NCBI GenBank assembly: GCA_948829205.1
Contig: CAQLOA010000030.1
Span: 1-12,499 of the forward strand
Direction of reading: 5' to 3'
Source of the DNA: an uncultured Eggerthellaceae bacterium
Lineage (GTDB): Bacteria; Actinomycetota; Coriobacteriia; Coriobacteriales; Eggerthellaceae
Length of the DNA: 12,499 nucleotides
In this document: positions 7,802 through 12,499 of the stretch, piece after piece
Layout of the letters: each line of letters begins with the position of its first letter
Position numbering within the stretch: position 1 is the stretch's first letter
Position numbers and translations under genes: made by a program
The notes under the pieces: generated by a model
The model's input: only the letters and a program-made list of their open reading frames with translations
The model's database searches: none
Told to the model about the DNA's origin: nothing

Positions 7802-7935
7802 GATGCGAATGGGCGGGATGCCTCTCGCTCCGACGCGTCGTCGCCTCGAACTAACTCGGGCAAGATCGGCCCGAGTGGATTTCTCGGCTCCTTTGGCTTT
7901 CAACTACGCTCGTAGGCGTCCCGCCCATTCACATC
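7802..7935. repeat. Inverted-repeat element A (22-bp imperfect arms)
   Basis: The arm at 7802-7823 pairs with 7914-7935 over 22 positions, with one mismatch (C7806/A7931) and one T-G wobble (T7819/G7918). The 90-base interior contains a perfect 10-base palindrome CGACGCGTCG (7831-7840) and an 8-bp hairpin (ACTCGGGC 7854-7861 with GCCCGAGT 7869-7876). It starts 13 bases after the MoxR gene stop codon. No target duplication is obvious. It could be a MITE-like repeat, a structured RNA or a transcript-end structure. Having no T-run after the second arm argues against a plain intrinsic terminator. Confidence 0.7.
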
Positions 7936-7962
7936 AGCGCTTCCAGCGAGGTCTATTTATGC

Positions 7963-8161
7963 AAGGCGGGGTATGCCTGCGACGAGTCCTTGTGAGACGC
8001 TGCGGGCAAAGAGCTGGGCGTATGAAGCGAAGATTCGACTTAGCTCAGAATGGCGTCAGGTAGCCGCAGCTTGTAGCCTTTTGACCGCTCTTCGCCGTTA
8101 GCCCAGCTCTTTGCCCGCAAAGGGGCGTCGAACCGGACTCGGAGCAGGCACACCCCGCCTT
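7963..8161. repeat. Large imperfect palindrome, element B (about 199 bases)
   Basis: The whole stretch folds on itself. The outer arms 7963-7980 and 8144-8161 pair at 17 of 18 positions; CGAGTCC (7983-7989) pairs with GGACTCG (8135-8141); GACGC (7996-8000) with GCGTC (8125-8129); GCGGGCAAAGAGCTGGGC (8002-8019) pairs perfectly with 8101-8118; and GCGAAGA (8027-8033) with TCTTCGC (8089-8095). This nested helix with small internal loops could be a miniature inverted-repeat transposable element or a structured non-coding RNA, and I cannot decide between them from sequence alone. No target-site duplication is visible. It ends just before the candidate promoter of the chaperone operon. Confidence 0.72.
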
Positions 8162-8182
8162 CTTAGACACTTCAATTTCGGC

Positions 8183-8188
8183 TACAAT
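8183..8188 (+). promoter_or_regulatory. Candidate -10 box for the chaperone operon
   Basis: TACAAT in an AT-richer stretch lies 40 bases upstream of the 8229 start codon. The base run 17 bases upstream (TTCTTA, 8160-8165) is a weak -35 that overlaps the end of element B, so the palindrome might influence this promoter. Confidence 0.45.
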
Positions 8189-8228
8189 AGCTGGATGAAA
8201 TTACTTGCGTCTAGTTGAGAGGTTACCG

Positions 8229-9005
8229 ATGGCGAAACCCAAGTTCACATTGACCTCGTACGACCCGGTTTACGTGGTCGCCGAAGAGGTCCGAATCCCC
8301 GAAGAAGTAATCCAGCAGCAGGCTATCAACTGGCTGAACTACAACATTGCCAAGGACGGCGAGGAAGCCAAGCTTACCGACGCCTGGGTCGACGCGCACT
8401 GCGAAGACTTCAAGAACGTCGAAGAGCTGCTCATCTTCATCCGTTACAACATGTACCGCGACAACCGCGAGGTGCAGGAACTCGCCGACCAGGCAGTCGT
8501 CTGCGCCGAGCTGGCCAAGCGCCTCGTCGAGGACCTTCCCGAGGACCTGGTGGAGGAATCGATCTACGCGGCCAACTACCGCCTCGAGGAAATGATCACC
8601 CGCCAGGGCATGGACGTCGAGACGTTCTGCGCCAACCGCGGCATAAGCGAAGAGCAGCTTTACGCCGACAACCGCCAGCGCGCCATACAGGGCCTTCTGG
8701 AAGACTCCGCGCTCGCTGCGTACGCCGATCACGAGAACCTCACCCTTGACGCCGAGGACTTCTACGCCATCATCCCGGGCGACAGCATCGACGACAAGGC
8801 GTACAAGCGCCGCCAGATCGAGATGGACGGCCGCCTCGAGCAGATGGAGGACTACGCGCTGAAGACGAAGGCGCTGAAGCTCGTCATGGAAAACGCGATG
8901 ATCAAGCGCCGCGAAACCGACACCGAGTGGCTGCGCTACGGCGACACCAGCCAGGACGTGCTGAACGCCAACAAGCAGTTCCCCGACGCCTTCGTGTCAC
9001 TGTAA
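8229..9005 (+). CDS. Trigger-factor-like chaperone lacking ribosome-binding and PPIase domains
   Basis: I chose ATG 8229 because GAGAGG (8217-8222) lies six bases upstream. A TTG at 8205 is in frame but has no such site. The 258-aa product resembles the trigger factor C-terminal (SurA-like helical) chaperone domain: PEDLVEESIYAANYRLEEMITRQGMDVETF matches the usual pattern of that domain, followed by a long helix ending ALKTKALKLVMENA. Its first 35 residues (LTSYDPVYVVAEE...) resemble residues 124-157 of the trigger factor encoded next (LTDYDPVSIEMPP...). From Leu49 it resembles that protein again from Leu259 (LDDEF region). So it looks like trigger factor without the N-terminal ribosome-binding domain and with the PPIase domain removed. 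It should be a cytoplasmic holdase or assembly chaperone not docked on the ribosome by the usual motif. It is 13 bases upstream of tig and probably cotranscribed. Confidence 0.85.
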   Translation: MAKPKFTLTSYDPVYVVAEEVRIPEEVIQQQAINWLNYNIAKDGEEAKLTDAWVDAHCEDFKNVEELLIFIRYNMYRDNREVQELADQAVVCAELAKRLVEDLPEDLVEESIYAANYRLEEMITRQGMDVETFCANRGISEEQLYADNRQRAIQGLLEDSALAAYADHENLTLDAEDFYAIIPGDSIDDKAYKRRQIEMDGRLEQMEDYALKTKALKLVMENAMIKRRETDTEWLRYGDTSQDVLNANKQFPDAFVSL

Positions 9006-9018
9006 GGCGGGTGCGAAA

Positions 9019-10323
9019 GTGGAAATCACCGAAATCAACCGCGAGTACGCCGACGACGGCAAGCAGGAACTGGTAATGACCATAGTGGCGTCGGCCGAAG
9101 ACGTGGACGCCGCGTCGAAGAGATTCTTCGCAGACATTCAGAAGCGTGAGCTGAAGGGCTTCCGCAAGGGCAAGGCCCCGCGTGCCGTGCTCGAGCAGAG
9201 CGTCGGCGGCCATGCAAACGCCATGGGCGGCGTCGCCGAGACGCTCATCAACGAGCTTGCGCCCGCCGTCATCGACGAGAACGATGTCATCTTCATCGAA
9301 GACCCCGACTTCCACGTGGACGACATGCTGGAAGAGGGCAAGCCGTTCAAGTTCACTGTGTCGGGCCCCGTGGCTCCCGTCATGAAGCTGACAGACTACG
9401 ACCCCGTCTCCATCGAGATGCCTCCCGAGGAACCCACCGAGGCCGAGATCGACCGCCAGCTTGCGGCGCTGCAGGATTACTACCACACCTTCGAGGACAT
9501 CGAAGACCCCGACCATGTGGCCGAGATGGGCGACTACGTGAAGGCGAAAATCACGGTCACCGACTCCAACGACAAGGTGGTTGGCGGCCTGGCTGCCCAA
9601 AGCCGCATGGTGGGCCTGGGCAACGGCACGATGCCGATGACCTTCGACGAGAAGGTGGTCGGGTCGAAGGCGGGCGACACGCTCGAGTTCGACTTCGAAG
9701 CCATCAAGGAGGACGGCACGTCCGACTTCGGAGACGGGCATCTGCACGCGGTCGTCGATGTGCAAAGCTTCCGTCGCATGGTGCTTCCCCCGCTCGACGA
9801 CGAGTTTGCGGCCAAGGTCGGCTGCATGGACGCCAACGACATGCGCGACCAGATGCGCCGCAACATCGGCATCCAGAAGCAGCGCGAGCTTCCCAAGATC
9901 AAGGTCGACCGTGCAGTCGACGAGATCATCAAGCGCATGGACGGCGAGGTTCCGACCTACTACATGGAGTTCATCCGCCAGGACGTCGCCCGCGAGTTCA
10001 TGCAGAACCTCGAGAAGGACGGCACGAACCTGCAGCAATGGATGCTGCAGAACCAGGTCGAGGGCGAGAAGATGAAGGAAAACATCGAGGCCGAGGCTCT
10101 GCACCGCGCCAAGATCGACTGCGCGCTCGAGGCCATCTTCGTCGAGAAGGGGCTCGAGGTCACCGATGCCGACATCGACGCGATGTTCGAAGGCGAAGGC
10201 GGCCAGGAATCCCGCGAGAAGTGGGAGAACGCCAACCGCATGGCAGACGTACGCAAGATGGCGCGGCAGACGAAGGCCACCGAATGGCTGGTCGACAACG
10301 CCGACGTCACCATCGTTGAATAG
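9019..10323 (+). CDS. tig: Trigger factor, ribosome-associated chaperone and peptidyl-prolyl isomerase
   Basis: The 434-aa product has normal trigger factor length. It binds the ribosome near the exit tunnel and protects nascent chains. The start is GTG 9019, with AAGGCGG (9004-9010) eight bases upstream and the sequence beginning MEITEI. The N-terminal domain carries the ribosome-docking signature GFRKGKAP (residues 47-54). An FKBP-like PPIase domain follows (about 165-245, from MGDYVKAKITV through FDEKVVGSKAGDTLEFDFE), and then the helical C-terminal chaperone domain (about 256-434), containing LDDEFAAKV and the PTYYMEFIRQDVAREFMQNL helix. It lies between the truncated paralogue (13-base gap) and the SlyD-like gene (16-base gap), forming a folding-factor operon. 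clpP and clpX, which often follow tig in other bacteria, are not adjacent here. Confidence 0.97.
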   Translation: MEITEINREYADDGKQELVMTIVASAEDVDAASKRFFADIQKRELKGFRKGKAPRAVLEQSVGGHANAMGGVAETLINELAPAVIDENDVIFIEDPDFHVDDMLEEGKPFKFTVSGPVAPVMKLTDYDPVSIEMPPEEPTEAEIDRQLAALQDYYHTFEDIEDPDHVAEMGDYVKAKITVTDSNDKVVGGLAAQSRMVGLGNGTMPMTFDEKVVGSKAGDTLEFDFEAIKEDGTSDFGDGHLHAVVDVQSFRRMVLPPLDDEFAAKVGCMDANDMRDQMRRNIGIQKQRELPKIKVDRAVDEIIKRMDGEVPTYYMEFIRQDVAREFMQNLEKDGTNLQQWMLQNQVEGEKMKENIEAEALHRAKIDCALEAIFVEKGLEVTDADIDAMFEGEGGQESREKWENANRMADVRKMARQTKATEWLVDNADVTIVE

Positions 10324-10339
10324 ACAGGAAGGTATGGAA

Positions 10340-10858
10340 ATGGAACTTGGCTCCACCGTAAAGCTCACCTTCAAGGGAACCCTCGAAGACGGCACCGTTT
10401 TTGGATTCGCCGACGCCGAGAATCCCATGGAGTTCCAGACGGGCATGGACCTCGTCGTTGACGGGTTCGAGAACGAGATTCTCAAGATGAACGAGGTGGG
10501 CGAGAAGAAGACGTTCACCATCAGTGAGTACGACGCATACGGCGAGTACCTCGAGGACTTCACGCAGAAGATCCCGCTGGAGCAGATCCCGGTTGCAGGC
10601 ATCAAGCCGGGCAAGCGTGTGACCATGCACAACTCCGACGACGGAAACCCCGTTGTTGCAACCGTGATCAGCATCGAGGATGGCATCGTTACGTTCGACA
10701 TGAACCATCCGCTTGCGGGCAAGAAGCTCACCTACGAGGTGGAGATTCTCGGCATCGAGGACGCCCCCGAGAACTTCGTCAGCCACAAGGAGAAGATGGA
10801 GCATCTGAAGCAGCAGTCGAAGCTTTTGGGCGGCGACCAAGGCGACGACTTCAGATAA
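10340..10858 (+). CDS. SlyD-like FKBP-type peptidyl-prolyl cis-trans isomerase
   Basis: The 172-aa product begins with an FKBP fold (VKLTFKGTLEDGTVF, then ENPMEF and VDGFENEIL), continues with EKKTFTISEYDAYGEY, carries an insert-in-flap type segment (about residues 70-125), and ends with the SlyD signature FDMNHPLAGKKLTYEVEI. Together these mark a SlyD-type cytoplasmic prolyl isomerase/chaperone. The C-terminal tail (about 25 residues) is charged but lacks the His/Cys-rich metal-binding tail of E. coli SlyD, so a nickel-delivery role is unlikely. I prefer ATG 10340 because AGGAAGG (10326-10332) is seven bases upstream. ATG 10334, two codons earlier and in frame, would leave almost no spacing. 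It is the last gene of the chaperone operon, with a terminator right after its stop codon. Confidence 0.93.
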   Translation: MELGSTVKLTFKGTLEDGTVFGFADAENPMEFQTGMDLVVDGFENEILKMNEVGEKKTFTISEYDAYGEYLEDFTQKIPLEQIPVAGIKPGKRVTMHNSDDGNPVVATVISIEDGIVTFDMNHPLAGKKLTYEVEILGIEDAPENFVSHKEKMEHLKQQSKLLGGDQGDDFR

Positions 10859-10865
10859 AAAAAGA

Positions 10866-10893
10866 AAGGCCCCTTCGGGGGCCTTATTTTTTT
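10866..10893 (+). terminator. Rho-independent terminator of the chaperone operon
   Basis: AAGGCCCC (10866-10873) pairs with GGGGCCTT (10878-10885) around a TTCG loop and is followed by A plus seven Ts. It has an A-run on the upstream side, so it may also end transcription from the minus-strand tRNA gene. Confidence 0.93.
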
Positions 10894-10902
10894 ACTTTAA
10901 AG

Positions 10903-10977
10903 TGGTGGTCGCGGCAGGATTTGAACCTGCGACCTTGTCCTTGTAAGGGACCTGCGCTCCCGCTGCGCCACGCGACC
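10903..10977 (-). tRNA. tRNA-Val (anticodon UAC)
   Basis: On the minus strand the 75 bases fold as a full cloverleaf: acceptor GGTCGCG/CGCGACC, D stem GCGC/GCGC with a 7-base loop AGCGGGA, anticodon loop CTTACAA, a 5-base variable loop AGGTC, T arm GCAGG-TTCAAAT-CCTGC, discriminator A and an encoded CCA end. The anticodon TAC is at 10943-10945 and reads valine GUA and GUG codons. The anticodon stem is GGTCC/GGACA, so the outermost pair (27-43) is a G-A mismatch. Confidence 0.96.
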
Positions 10978-10993
10978 ACTTAAGTGCCGGAAA

Positions 10994-11004
10994 ATCTTAT
11001 CATA
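10994..11004 (-). promoter_or_regulatory. Candidate -10 region for tRNA-Val
   Basis: Read on the minus strand, TATGAT (10999-11004) and the overlapping TAAGAT (10994-10999) lie 17-27 bases upstream of the tRNA 5' end. No good -35 hexamer is apparent, so the exact element is uncertain. Confidence 0.35.
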
Positions 11005-11098
11005 ATTTCGTGCGCGTAGGGAAATCCCAGCTGCCCATGTTCGAACGGCGGCATCTCGGTTGCAGGCACGGGAAACGGGCTCCGGCTCAAAGTTTTTA

Positions 11099-11127
11099 TT
11101 GACCTCGGTACCTTCATCACATATCCT
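11099..11127 (+). promoter_or_regulatory. Candidate sigma-70 promoter upstream of the transporter
   Basis: TTGACC (11099-11104) and TATCCT (11122-11127) are separated by 17 bases in an AT-rich part of the non-coding stretch. If used, the leader to the 11508 start codon would be about 375 bases. A second AT-rich hexamer, TATAAC (11131-11136), is close by. Confidence 0.45.
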
Positions 11128-11442
11128 ACATATAACGCGTTTTTGCGCCGTAAGTGGCTGCAAAACAAGCGCGAACGGTGTGATTTGCCTATAAAGGAAT
11201 CTTGGCTGAGTTCTTTAATAGACAAATCATCAACAGGGAAGAGAAGACTGAAAGGAGGATTACGCGCGGTCGTTTCTTCTGATTGCGACGTAGTCTCGAA
11301 GGGATCGAGCAATCCTTGTCCAAGCAGGGGTTTTCTCTAGCTATTACGCACACCTCAGCAGCCCTAGATGATTGAGATGTTCGCAATACCCTTAGTTCTC
11401 GTTGCAAAGCCAGTCTTGCTACCGCGTAAGTCGAAACTTCCA

Positions 11443-11480
11443 AGGCGTTTCGCCTGCTTTCCATCGAGCGGCGAAAACGC
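11443..11480 (+). other. Leader stem-loop with two exclusive foldings
   Basis: GCGTTTCGCC (11445-11454) can pair with GGCGAAAACGC (11470-11480), a 10-bp stem with one bulged A. Alternatively AGGCG-TTT-CGCCT (11443-11455) forms a small local hairpin using the same bases. The structure ends 16 bases before the transporter's ribosome binding site, so it could modulate translation or transcript elongation. Confidence 0.35.
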
Positions 11481-11507
11481 AAAACTATCCTTATCTAGGG
11501 GGTATTG

Positions 11508-12499
11508 ATGGACGGTAAAGAGTTCACAGTATCTGAGGTCATCGACCGCGCAGGCATTTCCAGCCACACGTGGATCGTGTTCGTCCTCCTGGCATTCGCC
11601 ATGATCTTCGACGGCTATGACTTCATGATCGTTAATTCCACCAACACTTATGTTGCACCTACGTTCTTTGCAGAGCAGATCGCCGCTGGCCAGCCCATCG
11701 CCGCACTTACCGGCTCGCTGACCACTTGGGGCCTGCTCGGCATGGTTCTCGGCGGCGCAGTCGGCGGCATCATGTCCGACGCCATCGGCCGTAAGAAGAT
11801 GCTCACCATCGCAGTTATCTTCTATGGTCTGTTTACGCTGCCCCAGGCCTTCGCGCCTGACTATGCGTTCTTCTGCGCATTCCGCCTGATCGCTGGCTTC
11901 GGCGTTGGCTCCTGCATCCCGGTTGTCACCACGGTGTTCTCCGAGAGCATGCCTTCCAAGCAGCGCGGCATCTTCGTCACCTTCGGCATGGCCTTCATGG
12001 TTATGGGCTGGGTTATCGCTGGTCTGGTTGCTGCACCCATCTGCTCCAACCCGAACCCGATCATCCCGGGCCTCACCGACGGCACCATCATGGTCAAGGG
12101 CGAAGAGCTCTGCCAGAACTGGCGCATCTGCTATCTGATCGGCGCCCTGCCGGTCGTGTATGGCATCATCCTGTTCTTCGCCATGCATGAGACTCCGCAC
12201 TGGTACGCCAATCACGGCCAGAAGGAGAAGGCGTGCGAGCGTCTTTCCCAGATCGTCAAGGCTACCCGTCACGTCGACGTCGAGTTCGATCCCAACCTGC
12301 TGATCGTTCCTCCGAAGCCTGCGAAGTCTGGTCCGGCGGTTCTGTTCTCCAGCAAGTTCATCGTTGCCACCTGCGCCATCTGGTCCGCCTACTTCGTCGG
12401 CCAGTTCTGCGTCTATGGCATGAACGCCTGGATCCCCACCTGGTTCCAGGGCAATGGCTTCACCCCTGCTGAGTCCGTGACCCTGCAGACGTGGAACAA
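11508..12499 (+). CDS. Major facilitator transporter, aromatic acid:H+ symporter (AAHS) type (partial)
   Basis: The first 330 residues are present and the gene runs off the window. ATG 11508 has AGGGGG (11497-11502) five bases upstream. Several hydrophobic helices are visible, the first at about residues 20-45 with DGYD (35-38) inside or next to it. This acidic motif in helix 1 is characteristic of AAHS permeases such as PcaK. Motif A, GGIMSDAIGRKK (86-97), lies between helices 2 and 3, and ETPHWYANHGQKEKA matches the central-loop signature of the family. A polar insert (about 175-205, with two cysteines) sits before helix 6. It probably imports an aromatic or other organic acid with protons across the cytoplasmic membrane; the substrate cannot be read from sequence. 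It stands alone after a long leader, with no regulator gene in view. A sugar-porter-like MFS assignment is less likely. Confidence 0.9.
   Translation, partial: MDGKEFTVSEVIDRAGISSHTWIVFVLLAFAMIFDGYDFMIVNSTNTYVAPTFFAEQIAAGQPIAALTGSLTTWGLLGMVLGGAVGGIMSDAIGRKKMLTIAVIFYGLFTLPQAFAPDYAFFCAFRLIAGFGVGSCIPVVTTVFSESMPSKQRGIFVTFGMAFMVMGWVIAGLVAAPICSNPNPIIPGLTDGTIMVKGEELCQNWRICYLIGALPVVYGIILFFAMHETPHWYANHGQKEKACERLSQIVKATRHVDVEFDPNLLIVPPKPAKSGPAVLFSSKFIVATCAIWSAYFVGQFCVYGMNAWIPTWFQGNGFTPAESVTLQTWN

Larger units (their letters stand above)
10978..11507. other. 530-base non-coding stretch between tRNA-Val and the transporter gene
   Basis: This stretch is clearly poorer in G+C than its surroundings and holds no convincing gene. 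The short frames in it (such as 11143-11340 plus and 11189-11482 minus) lack ribosome binding sites at their starts and have no recognisable protein pattern. An AGGAGG at 11252-11257 has no start codon at usable distance. It contains a candidate promoter (11099-11127) and a leader hairpin (11443-11480), listed separately, and probably serves as the regulatory region and long leader of the transporter gene. Confidence 0.6.

Noticed and set aside
7803..8063. Open frame of 86 codons (plus) with a plausible ribosome binding site, between the MoxR gene and the chaperone operon
   Set aside because: It runs through element A and into element B, the product is arginine-rich with no protein-like pattern, and its codon use does not match neighbours. 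It is most likely a chance frame in repeat DNA.
8002..8118. Possible integron attC site because of the strong palindrome
   Set aside because: The characteristic GTTRRRY and RYYYAAC core sites are not present at the ends, and no gene cassette structure surrounds it.
7963..8161. 6S RNA, tmRNA or RNase P RNA
   Set aside because: The length and extended hairpin are loosely 6S-like, but I see no conserved core sequence of any of the three, so I do not name it as a specific RNA.
8902..10731. Minus-strand open frame of 609 codons opposite tig and the SlyD-like gene
   Set aside because: It is the mirror of strongly biased GC-ending codons in well-supported plus-strand genes; the translation is low-complexity (rich in His, Val, Leu) with no family pattern.
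11143..11340. 65-codon plus-strand frame in the non-coding stretch
   Set aside because: There is no ribosome binding site near its start, no conserved pattern, and it ends without relation to any signal. Treated as chance.
11364..12272. Minus-strand open frame of 302 codons opposite the transporter
   Set aside because: The plus strand encodes an unmistakable MFS protein with a good ribosome binding site; the minus translation is a composition artefact rich in Asp, Ala and His.
1..12499. CRISPR array
   Set aside because: No regularly spaced direct repeats are present; the only repeats seen are the inverted repeats described.

Overview
This window looks like GC-rich chromosomal DNA from an anaerobic actinobacterium. 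I lean towards the Coriobacteriia (an Eggerthellaceae-type genome) because of the strong GC-ending codon bias, the anaerobe-type protein families and an AAHS-family transporter. That assignment is inferred from style and gene content; no rRNA or other decisive marker is present.

Layout. 1-228 is the end of an unrecognised gene. 302-577 is a small unrecognised gene with a good ribosome binding site and a strong terminator (602-630). 732-1097 is another small unrecognised gene. 1191-7789 is a compact three-gene module: an 803-aa cytoplasmic leucine-rich-repeat (BspA-like, LRR_5) protein; a 584-aa protein with a DUF2201-like metallopeptidase-fold N-terminus, an acidic linker and an intact C-terminal VWA MIDAS domain; and an 808-aa protein joining a MoxR-type AAA+ ATPase to a C-terminal SAM-dependent methyltransferase. 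The last two genes overlap by 4 bases (ATGA). MoxR ATPases and VWA proteins commonly work as pairs (for example RavA-ViaA), so the likely picture is an ATP-driven remodelling machine with an LRR scaffold or recogniser and a fused methyltransferase. This is the most unusual gene set here.

7790-8228 is an intergenic block with two adjacent large inverted-repeat structures (7802-7935 and 7963-8161). 8229-10858 is a chaperone operon: a trigger-factor-like protein lacking the ribosome-binding and PPIase domains, full-length trigger factor (tig), and a SlyD-like FKBP prolyl isomerase, closed by a strong terminator. A tRNA-Val(UAC) gene lies on the minus strand at 10903-10977. After a 530-base non-coding stretch with a candidate promoter and leader hairpins comes the start of a major-facilitator aromatic-acid-type transporter (11508 to the window end).

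The long minus-strand open frames opposite the main genes are shadows produced by codon bias.
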